Below are positions 1 through 7,835 of a stretch of 59,446 nucleotides of DNA, piece by piece. Under the pieces are notes generated by a model. That model did not search any database. It was not told the origin of the DNA and saw only the letters and a program-made list of their open reading frames with translations. The first letter of the stretch is position 1. Each line of letters opens with the position of its first letter. The DNA is taken from the NCBI GenBank assembly GCA_035316885.1, contig DATHII010000035.1, positions 1 through 59,446 on the forward strand, in the 5' to 3' direction. Both the position numbers and the translations under genes were made by a program. The stretch is from DASRTE01 sp035316885 (GTDB taxonomy: Bacteria; Actinomycetota; Actinomycetes; Jiangellales; Jiangellaceae).

Positions 1-1
1 C

Positions 2-301
2 CCGTGGCTCGCGGCCACCCTCGGCGAGATCGTGGCCGCCCTGTCCCGAACCGACACCTTCCTCGGGGACCGTTACCGGCGTCTGGCCCGCCGCCGCGGC
101 AAGAAACGCGCGATCGTCGCCGTCGGCAACTCGGTGCTGACGATCGTGTGGCACCTGCTGTCCGACCCCGACGCCCACTTCCACGACCTGGGCTCGGACT
201 ACTACGAGTCGAGGATCAACAAGCAGCGCCGGCAACGCGACCTCGCCCGCCAACTCGAACACCTCACCGGCCAGCGCGTCACCCTCCAACCCGCCGCCTG
301 A
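2..301 (+). CDS. IS110-family transposase, C-terminal part (5' end outside window)
   Basis: This frame is open from the window edge and encodes the last 99 residues of a transposase. The end resembles the C-terminus of IS110/IS116/IS902 transposases: a block like SRTDTFLGDRYRRLARRRG, then AIVAVGNSVLTIVWHLL, a YYESRINKQR stretch and a closing LEHLTGQRVTLQPAA. IS110 enzymes are DEDD transposases that move without long terminal inverted repeats; the RuvC-like catalytic half would lie upstream of base 1. Whether the full element is intact cannot be seen. A perfect small hairpin follows the stop, and the next gene begins within about 180 bp. Confidence 0.85.
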   Translation, partial: PWLAATLGEIVAALSRTDTFLGDRYRRLARRRGKKRAIVAVGNSVLTIVWHLLSDPDAHFHDLGSDYYESRINKQRRQRDLARQLEHLTGQRVTLQPAA

Positions 302-323
302 CCCTCACCCCGGCGCCACAAGA

Positions 324-340
324 ACCCGGCTCCGCCGGGT
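324..340. terminator. Perfect 7-bp stem-loop after the transposase
   Basis: ACCCGGC, loop TCC, GCCGGGT forms a perfect 7-bp stem 22 bp after the transposase stop. No T-run follows, so it is either a high-GC terminator-like hairpin or part of the right end of the IS110 element. Confidence 0.35.
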
Positions 341-479
341 GCCTCCGGCCTGCCCCCTCACCGACCGATTTTCGAGTCAGCAGCGTTGTGCGCGGGGGTC
401 AACGTCTCGCTGTGCACTCGCGCCGATCCCGGCATGCGCCGCCAACTCACCCTTCGGGCGATGAGCAGTGCGCCGTACG

Positions 480-869
480 ATGATTGCCGTGATCACGGCA
501 GTGCACGCGCTGGTCTACGCCGAGGACCCGGACGCGGCCCGAGCCTTCTTCCGTGACGTCCTCGCGCTCGCTGGCACCGACACCGGCGATGGCTGGCTGA
601 TCTTCAAGAGTGGTCCCAGCGAACTGGCAGTGCATCCGAGCTCCTGGGAGTACGAGGGCCAGACCGGCTCCACCGATCAGGACTTCGATGTCTCCCTGAT
701 GTGCGACGACCTCGACAAGACAATGGCGGAGCTGACCGCCAGGGGCGCTGAGTTCACCGGCGACGTCCGGGACGAAGGCTGGGGCATCACGGCCCGGCTG
801 AAGGTGCCGGGCGCCGGCGAGATGACGCTCTACCAGCCGACCTATGACCCGCCCGCGACGTCGCGGTAG
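480..869 (+). CDS. VOC (glyoxalase/bleomycin-resistance) family protein
   Basis: A 129-residue single-domain protein of the vicinal oxygen chelate fold. It starts with the typical first strand (AVHALVYAEDPDAARAFFRDVL) and ends with a metal-fold strand (AGEMTLYQPTYDPP). The middle carries a second half-module, VSLMCDDLDKTMAELTARGAEF. The substrate is unknown; such proteins serve as lyases, dioxygenases or drug-binding proteins. I chose the ATG at 480 because the first strand follows at once; an in-frame GTG at 468 would add four residues. It stands alone, convergent with the GNAT gene, beside the IS110 fragment. Confidence 0.75.
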   Translation: MIAVITAVHALVYAEDPDAARAFFRDVLALAGTDTGDGWLIFKSGPSELAVHPSSWEYEGQTGSTDQDFDVSLMCDDLDKTMAELTARGAEFTGDVRDEGWGITARLKVPGAGEMTLYQPTYDPPATSR

Positions 870-967
870 CTCACAACCGGACGCTGCTCCTCCGAGACGG
901 TCGATCCGCCTGGTCGCGTCCGCACGAGGTCGCCGACGCGCAGACTCGACGCACAACTGCGCCCACA

Positions 968-1816
968 TCAGAACAGGACGGTTGCGAAGGTCCCGATCTC
1001 GTGAAATCCCACCCGCCTGTAGGCCGATCGCGCCGCGGTGTTGTAGTCGTTGACGTAGAGCGTGACGACCGGGGCGACATCGCGCCGGGCGTGCTCGACC
1101 ACCGCGGCCATGCCGCCGGCGCACAGACCTTGGCCGCGCCGCTCGGGGCGGATCCAGACACCCTGCACCTGGCACGCGTTGGGTGTTGCGGCGCCGATCT
1201 CCGCCTTGAAGACGACCTGCCCGTCCTCGAACCGGGCGAACGCGCGCCCCGCCGCCACCAGGTCGGTGACTCGGGCGCGGTAGTAGGCGCCGCCGTCGGA
1301 ACCGATCGGCGAGACGCCGACCTCCTCGGTGAACATGGCGACCGCCGCGGGCAGCAGGCGTTCGACCTCGTCCGTGCGCACCCGGCGTACGAGGGGGTCC
1401 GGCGCCACCGCCGGGCGTTCGGCCAGCGCCAGCACCGGCTGACACGGGCGCACCTCCCGGGCCTCCCCCCATGACAGCCGCAGCGACTCCCACATCGTGA
1501 GCACGGCGTCGGCCGGGCCGAGGATGGACGAGCACCGCCGGCCTCTCCGACCGGCCCGGTCGGCGAACGCCTGGGCCGCAGCGGAGGTGGTTGCGACCGG
1601 GACCAGGTTGGCGCCCGAGTAGCAGAGTGAGACCAGCCGCCCCGACTCGCGGTAGCCCCACAACTCGCCGCCCATCCGGCCGCCGGACAACCCCGACATG
1701 TGGACCCGTGAGGCCACGAAGACATGTGAGACCGGGTCGCCACCGAGCAGCTCGAGCACCTCGGACAGGTCGGGGGGTCCCAGCGGCGCGACCGCGACGG
1801 CGGTGGTCCCGAGCAC
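968..1816 (-). CDS. GNAT-family N-acetyltransferase with N-terminal DUF4081-like domain
   Basis: A 282-residue protein with two parts. The N-terminal half (about 1-140) resembles the DUF4081 region found in actinobacterial acetyltransferases. The C-terminal half is a GNAT domain with the acetyl-CoA binding segment VQGVWIRPERRGQGL (about residues 220-235) and a closing NDYNTAARSAYRRVGF stretch. It lies downstream of ispG, as Rv2867c lies beside gcpE-rip1-dxr in Mycobacterium tuberculosis, so the synteny supports orthology. The acyl acceptor is not known. The start is a GTG preceded by a purine-rich GGAGAGGGG stretch. Confidence 0.85.
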   Translation of the reverse strand: MLGTTAVAVAPLGPPDLSEVLELLGGDPVSHVFVASRVHMSGLSGGRMGGELWGYRESGRLVSLCYSGANLVPVATTSAAAQAFADRAGRRGRRCSSILGPADAVLTMWESLRLSWGEAREVRPCQPVLALAERPAVAPDPLVRRVRTDEVERLLPAAVAMFTEEVGVSPIGSDGGAYYRARVTDLVAAGRAFARFEDGQVVFKAEIGAATPNACQVQGVWIRPERRGQGLCAGGMAAVVEHARRDVAPVVTLYVNDYNTAARSAYRRVGFHEIGTFATVLF

Positions 1817-1945
1817 GCCCGCCCCTCTCCGGCCGTCGCGGCCGCGACGCCTGTATCGCCGTTACGGAAGGAACCCTTCGCATAGTGAAGCACCCGGAGC
1901 GTGCCAGATCGTGGACAGCGGCTGCGGCGACCGCAACCGCCCGGG

Positions 1946-3100
1946 TCAGGAGACGGTGACCTGCGGTTCGCCGGACCCGACGCCGGCGGACTCCATGCTC
2001 TCGGCGATGCGCATGGCCTCCTCGATCAGGGTCTCGACGATCTGCGACTCGGGCACCGTCTTGATCACCTCGCCCTTCACGAAGATCTGTCCCTTCCCGT
2101 TGCCCGACGCCACGCCCAGATCGGCTTCCCGCGCCTCGCCAGGCCCGTTGACGACGCAGCCCATGACCGCCACGCGCAGGGGCACCTCCATGCCCTCGAG
2201 GCCGGCGGTCACCCGGTCGGCAAGCGTGTACACGTCGACCTGGGCGCGGCCGCAGGAGGGGCAGGAGACGATCTCCAGCTTGCGCTCACGGAGGTTCAGC
2301 GACTGCAGTATCTGCAGGCCGACCTTGACCTCCTCGACCGGAGGAGCGGACAACGAGACCCGGATGGTGTCGCCGATGCCCTGCGAGAGCAGTGCGCCAA
2401 ACGCCACCGCTGACTTGATCGTGCCCTGGAAGGCCGGACCCGCCTCGGTGACTCCGAGGTGCAACGGCCAGTCGCCGCGCTGGGCCAGCAACTCGTAGGC
2501 CCGCACCATGACCACCGGGTCGTTGTGTTTGACCGAGATCTTGAAGTCGTGGAAGTCATGCTCCTCGAACAGCGACGCCTCCCAGACCGCGGACTCGACC
2601 AACGCCTCCGGTGTCGCCTTGCCGTACTTCTCCAGTAACCGCGGGTCGAGCGATCCGGCATTGACGCCGATCCGGATCGACACGCCCGCATCGCTCGCGG
2701 CCCGGGCGATTGCGCCGACCTGGTCGTCGAACTTGCGGATGTTTCCGGGGTTGACGCGCACCGCGGCGCAGCCGGCGTCGATCGCTGCGAAGACATACCT
2801 GGGCTGGAAATGGATGTCGGCGATCACCGGGATCTGCGACTTCGCCGCGATCGCGGGCAGCGCCTCGGCGTCGTCCTGGCTCGGGCACGCCACCCGGACG
2901 ATGTCGCACCCGGTGGCGGTGAGCTCGGCGATCTGTTGCAGGGTGGCGTCGACGTCCGTGGTCGGCGTCGTCGTCATCGACTGCACACTGACCGGGGCGT
3001 CGCCGCCGACGTCGACCTTGCCGACCCGGATCTTGCGCGACACCCGCCGTTGTGCAAGCACCGGCGGGGGCATGGCGGGCATGCCGAGGGCGAGGTTCAT
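1946..3100 (-). CDS. ispG: 4-hydroxy-3-methylbut-2-en-1-yl diphosphate synthase (IspG/GcpE)
   Basis: IspG converts 2-C-methyl-D-erythritol 2,4-cyclodiphosphate to HMBPP, the penultimate step of the MEP isoprenoid pathway, in the cytoplasm. The 384-residue protein shows the TIM-barrel opening (APVSVQSMTTTPTTDV) and the [4Fe-4S] ligands Cys280 and Cys283 in CPSCGR, Cys315 in GCVVNGPGE and the following Glu322. The ATG at 3100 is preferred to an upstream GTG at 3118: it has a GGAG nine bases upstream and its MNLALGMP opening matches mycobacterial GcpE. It follows rip1 and dxr, also an MEP gene, as in mycobacteria. Confidence 0.97.
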   Translation of the reverse strand: MNLALGMPAMPPPVLAQRRVSRKIRVGKVDVGGDAPVSVQSMTTTPTTDVDATLQQIAELTATGCDIVRVACPSQDDAEALPAIAAKSQIPVIADIHFQPRYVFAAIDAGCAAVRVNPGNIRKFDDQVGAIARAASDAGVSIRIGVNAGSLDPRLLEKYGKATPEALVESAVWEASLFEEHDFHDFKISVKHNDPVVMVRAYELLAQRGDWPLHLGVTEAGPAFQGTIKSAVAFGALLSQGIGDTIRVSLSAPPVEEVKVGLQILQSLNLRERKLEIVSCPSCGRAQVDVYTLADRVTAGLEGMEVPLRVAVMGCVVNGPGEAREADLGVASGNGKGQIFVKGEVIKTVPESQIVETLIEEAMRIAESMESAGVGSGEPQVTVS

Positions 3101-3119
3101 GGGTCCATTCTCCGCCACC

Positions 3120-4445
3120 TCAGCCAGGCAGGCGGACCGGGTTGACGATGTCGGCGTAGAGCAGCAGCACGCTCATCCCGATCAGCAGCGCGGCGACGCC
3201 GTACGCGACGGGCAGCGCCTTGGCGACGTCGACCGGTCTCGGCGTAGGCCCGCCGCTGACCTTGGCCCAGCCGCGCTTGACGCCTTCCCATACCGCGCCG
3301 GCCGCGTGGCCGCCGTCCAGCGGCAGCAACGGGATCAGGTTGAACAGTGCGATCGCCATGTTGAAGCTCGCGAGCAGTAGCACGAAGCTGGCCACGCGGT
3401 CGGCGAGATCGACGTCGAGCGTCGCGATCTCGCCACCGATCCGCCCGGCACCCACGATGCCGATCGGACCGTCGGCCTCGCGCTCGCCGCCGCCGAAGGC
3501 GGCGTCCCAGACGCCGACCATCCGCTCCGGGATCGAGATCACCGCGCCTGCGGTCGCCGCGGTGAAGTCGCCGAGCCAGACGGCGGCACCGCCGATGTCC
3601 TGCGGTACGAGCTCTTGGGTGGGTGCCACACCGAGGAACCCGACGGTCTCGAGCTCGTCGGTCGGCGGGCGGAAGCCGTCGGCTTCCTCGTCGCCGAGAG
3701 CGCGCCGTTCGGTCGTCACCAAGTCCGGGGTGAGGGTGACCTGGCGGCCGTCGCGCTCGACCACGACGTCGACCGGGCCGGCCTCCTGGTCCCGGATCAG
3801 GTCCTGCGCGTCGCTCCACGAGGTGATCGGGACGCCGTCGAAGGACACCAGCCGGTCACCGGACCGGAACTCGGCCGCGGCCGCGGGGGTGGGCGGGTCG
3901 TCCGCAGTGCACGCGCGATCGCCGTCGGCCACCGGGATCACGCACGCCGAGACCTCGCTCACCACCGGACGGAGCTCGGCCTTGCCGTGGATCATCAGCA
4001 CCCCGCCGGCGAGCACGGCTGCGATGAGCACGTTCATCGCCGGCCCACCGAGCATCACGACGAGCTTCTTCCACCATGTCTTGCGGTAGAAGACGTGGTC
4101 CTCGTCGCCGGGCTGGATCTCCTCCTTGGCGACCCGCCGAGCGTCCTCGACCAGCGCCTGGAAGGGCCCGGTGCTGGCCTTGCGCAGGCGGCGGGGGTCG
4201 TCGCCGGGCTCGGGCGGGAACATGCCGATCATCCGGACGTAGCCGCCCAGCGGGACCGCCTTGAACCCGTACTCGGTCTGGCCACGACGGCGCGACCAGA
4301 CGGTGCGACCGAACCCGACCATGTACTGGGTGACCTTGACGCCGAACAGCTTCGCAGGGATCAGGTGGCCGATCTCGTGCAACGCGATCGACACCAGCAG
4401 CCCGACGGCGAAGGCCAGGATGCCGAGTACGGTCAGCCAGTCCAC
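3120..4445 (-). CDS. rip1: Site-2 intramembrane zinc metalloprotease (Rip1/RseP, M50)
   Basis: An inner-membrane protease that cleaves membrane-bound anti-sigma factors and other single-pass substrates. The 441-residue protein has the zinc motif HEIGH at residues 23-27 in the first membrane segment and the third ligand in LLPLDGG near residues 373-379. A PDZ domain lies between them (roughly 165-265, including the SGDRLVSFDGVPI-like loop). A second membrane segment near residue 131 (VVMLGGPAMNVLIAAVL) and a last one near 418-436 complete the topology. It sits between dxr and ispG, the order of Rv2870c-Rv2868c. Confidence 0.94.
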   Translation of the reverse strand: MDWLTVLGILAFAVGLLVSIALHEIGHLIPAKLFGVKVTQYMVGFGRTVWSRRRGQTEYGFKAVPLGGYVRMIGMFPPEPGDDPRRLRKASTGPFQALVEDARRVAKEEIQPGDEDHVFYRKTWWKKLVVMLGGPAMNVLIAAVLAGGVLMIHGKAELRPVVSEVSACVIPVADGDRACTADDPPTPAAAAEFRSGDRLVSFDGVPITSWSDAQDLIRDQEAGPVDVVVERDGRQVTLTPDLVTTERRALGDEEADGFRPPTDELETVGFLGVAPTQELVPQDIGGAAVWLGDFTAATAGAVISIPERMVGVWDAAFGGGEREADGPIGIVGAGRIGGEIATLDVDLADRVASFVLLLASFNMAIALFNLIPLLPLDGGHAAGAVWEGVKRGWAKVSGGPTPRPVDVAKALPVAYGVAALLIGMSVLLLYADIVNPVRLPG

Positions 4446-4459
4446 TGTGGCCGGGTCCC

Positions 4460-5668
4460 CTATCGCGTGATCTCGCGGGCCCGGGTACGGGCCCAGGCTT
4501 CCGCAGCCAGAACGTCGTCGACGCTCGCGACGTTCCCGCCGCGGCCCGCATCGGGGCTAACGGCGTGCTCGGCCACGACCTCGGCAACCGTGTCGACGAT
4601 GGCGAGGAACGGCAGGCGCTCGGCGAGGAACGCCTCGACACACTCCTCGTTGGCCGCGTTGTAGACGGCCGGCGCCGTGCCGCCCCGCGCGCCGACCTCG
4701 CGGGCGAGTGAGATCGCCGGGAACGCCGTGTCGTCGAGGGGCAGGAACTCCCAGGTGGCGGCCGTCGTCCAGTCGCACGCCGCGGCCACGTCGGCGACCC
4801 GGTCGGGCCAGGCGAGTCCCAAGGCGATCGGGATGCGCATGTCCGGAGGGCTGGCCTGGGCAAGCGTGGAGCCGTCGACGAACTCGACCATCGAGTGCAC
4901 GACCGACTGTGGGTGGACGACGACGTCGATCGCGTCGAACGGCAGGTCGAACAGCAGGTGTGCCTCGATGACCTCCAGCGCCTTGTTGACCAGCGTCGCC
5001 GAGTTGACCGTGATCACCGGTCCCATGGACCAGGTCGGGTGTGCGAGCGCCTGCTCGGGTGTGACGTCGGCGAGCTCGTCGCGGCCGCGGCCGCGGAAGG
5101 GGCCGCCGCTCGCGGTCACCAGCAGGCGCCGCACCTCGTCGTGCCGGCCGCCACGCAGACATTGGGCGAGTGCACTGTGTTCACTGTCCACGGGCACGAT
5201 CTGGCCCGGCCGGGCCGCGGCCGTCACGAGCGACCCGCCGACGATCAGCGACTCCTTGTTGGCCAAGGCCAGGGTGCGGCCGGCCGCGAGGGCGGCGAGC
5301 GTTGGCCGCAACCCGATCGACCCGGTGATGGCGTTGAGGACGACATCGCAGTCGTGCGACGCGAGCTCGGTCGCGGCGTCGGGACCCGCCAGCACCTTGG
5401 GGACGGCGTACTCCCCAGCGCTGTAGCCCCGCCGCTGCGCCTCCGCGTAGTGGGCGAGCAGGAGATCCTGCGCCGCGCCGGCGCGGGCGACGGCCACGAC
5501 GTCGACTCCGAGGTCGAGCGCCTGCGCCGCCAGCGCCGCGGGATCGGAGCCGCCGGCAGCGAGGCCGACGACGCGGAAGCGCGCCGGGTTGGCCCGGACC
5601 ACCTCCAGCGCCTGGGTGCCCACCGATCCGGTGGACCCCAGGACGACGACCTCGCGCGGGCTGCTCAC
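4460..5668 (-). CDS. dxr: 1-deoxy-D-xylulose 5-phosphate reductoisomerase
   Basis: Dxr turns DXP into MEP using NADPH, the committed step of the MEP pathway. The 402-residue protein shows the NADPH motif LGSTGSVG at the N-terminus, the NKES motif (ALANKESLIVGG), the metal and substrate region PVDSEHSALAQCL and the flexible-loop region HPTWSMGPVITVNSATL, then HPQSVVHSMVEF. The open frame runs 89 codons further upstream, but a GTG at 5668 with GGAG just before it begins the protein (SSPREVVVLGS), leaving a 163-bp promoter region shared with the divergent CHRD gene. It heads dxr-rip1-ispG. Confidence 0.95.
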   Translation of the reverse strand: MSSPREVVVLGSTGSVGTQALEVVRANPARFRVVGLAAGGSDPAALAAQALDLGVDVVAVARAGAAQDLLLAHYAEAQRRGYSAGEYAVPKVLAGPDAATELASHDCDVVLNAITGSIGLRPTLAALAAGRTLALANKESLIVGGSLVTAAARPGQIVPVDSEHSALAQCLRGGRHDEVRRLLVTASGGPFRGRGRDELADVTPEQALAHPTWSMGPVITVNSATLVNKALEVIEAHLLFDLPFDAIDVVVHPQSVVHSMVEFVDGSTLAQASPPDMRIPIALGLAWPDRVADVAAACDWTTAATWEFLPLDDTAFPAISLAREVGARGGTAPAVYNAANEECVEAFLAERLPFLAIVDTVAEVVAEHAVSPDAGRGGNVASVDDVLAAEAWARTRAREITR

Positions 5669-5831
5669 CGCTCCATTGTCGCCCCAAGTCGCCGCCGATT
5701 CACCCGGGCCCGGTCCCGGGACACGGCCCCTGCTCCATCTTCGCTCACGACGGACCGCGCCGGCCGTTGAACCGGTCGGGGCCCGCGTACGTGGCCCATC
5801 GTGGGACGACTGCACGGTGGGAGACCAGGGT

Positions 5832-6377
5832 ATGGATCGGCGTTGGCGCAGGACACTCGCCATCGGCGTCGTCGCGGCAGGCACCGTGATCGGTTCGGTC
5901 GCGGTGGCCAGCGGAGACGACGGCGGTGAACGCAACAGCTTCCGCGAAGATCTCAGCGGCTACCAGGAGGACCTGCTGGCGCTGTCGACGACGGGCACGG
6001 GCGATTTCCGCGCCCAGATCTCTCCGTCGGGAGACGAGATCACCTACACGCTGGAGTACTCGGCGCTCGAGGGCTCGGTCCTTCAGGCGCACATCCACCT
6101 CGGTGGCCGTCACCAGAGTGGTGGCATCAGCGTGTTCCTGTGCACCAACCTCGGCAACGGCCCGGCGGGTACGCAGGCGTGCCCGGCTGCGCCCGCGACG
6201 ATCGAAGGCGTCCTGGTCGCGGGTGACGTGATCGGACCGGCTGCGCAGGGCATCACCGCCGGCCAGTTCGACGAGCTCGTCCGGACGATGCGGTCCGGAA
6301 CGACGTACGTCAACGTGCACAGCACGCTCTACCAGGGTGGGGAGATCAGGGCCCAGCTCGGCGACCACAACCACTGA
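5832..6377 (+). CDS. Exported CHRD-domain protein
   Basis: A 181-residue protein with an N-terminal signal sequence (MDRRWRRTLAIGVVAAGTVIGSVAVA, about 26 residues, written here in two overlapping motifs: RRWRRTLAIG and VVAAGTVIGSVAVA) followed by a CHRD domain. Domain hallmarks are YTLEYSALEG, a QAHIHLGG histidine motif, ISVFLCTNL, and the closing YVNVHSTLYQGGEIRAQL. CHRD domains are beta-rich modules named after chordin; bacterial copies are extracellular with no settled function. The ATG at 5832 has a GGGAGA upstream and gives the signal peptide; the open frame extends far upstream but overlaps dxr. Transcribed alone, divergent from dxr. Confidence 0.85.
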   Translation: MDRRWRRTLAIGVVAAGTVIGSVAVASGDDGGERNSFREDLSGYQEDLLALSTTGTGDFRAQISPSGDEITYTLEYSALEGSVLQAHIHLGGRHQSGGISVFLCTNLGNGPAGTQACPAAPATIEGVLVAGDVIGPAAQGITAGQFDELVRTMRSGTTYVNVHSTLYQGGEIRAQLGDHNH

Positions 6378-6455
6378 CGGGGGTGCGGCAGCCGCGGCGG
6401 CCTGGAGGCGGCGATCCGCCGTCCCGGACCGCCGGCGGCTCCGTTCCTGGCGTGC

Positions 6456-7379
6456 TCACACCAGTGCGGGCACGTCGACCGTCAGGGTTGCGGCATCGGC
6501 GTCGAGGGTGGCTGGAACCCCCAGCGGCACGGTGAGAGAGCTGTCCGCGTGGCCGAAGCCGAGTTCGGCGACCACCGGTACCCCCAGGCCAGCGAGCCGT
6601 TCGAGCAGCAGCTCCTCGACCGGCTCGCAGTCCTTCCACGATCCCAGCGCGACGCCCGCCACACCCTCGAGCCAGCCGGCCCGCAGAAGATGGGTGAGGA
6701 ACCCGTCGATGCGGTAGGCCTTCTCGTCGACATCCTCGAGGAGCAGGATCCCGCCCTCGGCACTGTCGCGTCCGGTCGCGGTGCCGAGCGCGGCCGCGAG
6801 CACGGCGAGGCAGCCCCCCAGCGTGACGCCGTGGGCGACCCCGGGCACGAGCGTGTGCGCGGTCGGCGAGGTCAGCGTCTGCACCGACTCCGGCTCGAAC
6901 AGAGTGCGGCGGAACAACTCGGCCGTCGTCCCGTCGGTGACGAAGGCGTGTGCGCCGACCATCGGGGCGTGCAGGGTCGCGACGCCCAGCTGTGTCGCGA
7001 ACGCCTCGTGCAGCGCGGTGACGTCGCTGTAGCCGCCGAGCACCTTGGGAGCGACGCCGCGCATCGCGGGCCAGTCCATCCGGTCGAGGATCCGCTGGAC
7101 GCCGTAGCCGCCACGGGCACAGAGCACGGCTGCGACCGTGGGGTCAAGGCAGGCGTCCTGCAGGTCGGCGGCTCGCTCCGCGTCGCTGCCGGCCAAGTAG
7201 CCGAAGCGATCGTGCACGTCGAGTACGTGCGGTGAGACGACGACGTCCAGCCCCCATCGACGCAGGATCGCGCACCCGGTGTCCAGGCGGGCCTTCGACA
7301 CCGGGCCGCTGGGTGCGACCACGGCGACGCGGTCGCCCTGCCGTAGCCGCCGCGGCCGGGTCAACGCGGGCACGCGCAC
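6456..7379 (-). CDS. LD-carboxypeptidase family protein (muramoyltetrapeptide carboxypeptidase, S66)
   Basis: Members remove the terminal D-alanine from murein tetrapeptides during cell-wall recycling. The 307-residue protein starts with the typical GDRVAVVAPSGPV, carries CARGGYGVQRILDR and the nucleophile block LGGYSDVTAL (serine near residue 118). A GILLLEDVDEKAYRID segment supplies the catalytic glutamate region. A C-terminal block (FGHADSSLTVPLG) provides the third catalytic part with the His. The absence of a signal peptide predicts cytoplasmic action. It lies upstream of gabD and just downstream of an eroded D-aminopeptidase gene, both suggesting turnover of D-amino-acid peptides. Confidence 0.9.
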   Translation of the reverse strand: MRVPALTRPRRLRQGDRVAVVAPSGPVSKARLDTGCAILRRWGLDVVVSPHVLDVHDRFGYLAGSDAERAADLQDACLDPTVAAVLCARGGYGVQRILDRMDWPAMRGVAPKVLGGYSDVTALHEAFATQLGVATLHAPMVGAHAFVTDGTTAELFRRTLFEPESVQTLTSPTAHTLVPGVAHGVTLGGCLAVLAAALGTATGRDSAEGGILLLEDVDEKAYRIDGFLTHLLRAGWLEGVAGVALGSWKDCEPVEELLLERLAGLGVPVVAELGFGHADSSLTVPLGVPATLDADAATLTVDVPALV

Positions 7380-7412
7380 GTCACCCGTCGCCTCGGCAGC
7401 CGGGCCGACGGG

Positions 7413-7781
7413 TCAGCCATAATCTCTATCGACCGCGTTCGAGATCAGCGTCGTCACCGCCGTGAACGGCCCGCCGCGCACCGGCTCGTGGCGGACGGCC
7501 AGGGCCGTCGCCGCCTTTGCTCCCTCGCTCGCGGGATGTCCGTTCACCCACACCCCGGTGATGGAGTTCGGCAGGTACGTGTGCGCGAGCACGCCCTCGG
7601 TGCCCGCGCCGGTGTGGTAGCCGACGAAGGCCACGCCGTCGAAGAACCCGGTGATCGCGCCGTTGACGTCGGATGTGAACATCGCTCGACAGCGTTGCCA
7701 CGGCTCGGTCCCCGGCTCGACGTCGGCAGGCCAGGTGACACCCGTGGCGCCCTCCATGTCCGCGGACTCCAGGATCTTCAT
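7413..7781 (-). pseudogene. Eroded M55 D-aminopeptidase (DppA family) with in-frame internal deletions
   Basis: The 122 residues consist of blocks of an M55 peptidase, normally about 270 aa, joined in one frame. The first block (KILESADMEGATGVTW to AITGFFDG) holds the metal-binding Asp/Glu pair. A second block, VAFVGYHTGAGTEGVLAHTY, keeps the GYH motif; ITGVWVNG and ASEG follow. A third, AALAVRHEP-like, is joined to a C-terminal VTTLISNAV-DRDYG end. The roughly 50-residue stretch with the middle metal histidine and about 80 more residues are missing. No stop codon interrupts it, so a small protein may still be made, but it cannot be a normal M55 enzyme. The ATG at 7781 gives the family-typical start. 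Confidence 0.7.
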
Positions 7782-7835
7782 GAGTGGCAACCGTACGTGG
7801 GCGGCCTCTGGCTGGGCCGTCGGCCCGGCGGTTCG

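Noticed and set aside
6407..6420. GGCGG-CGAT-CCGCC hairpin between the CHRD and LD-carboxypeptidase genes
   Set aside because: It might be a shared terminator, but a 5-bp stem is common by chance at this GC content.
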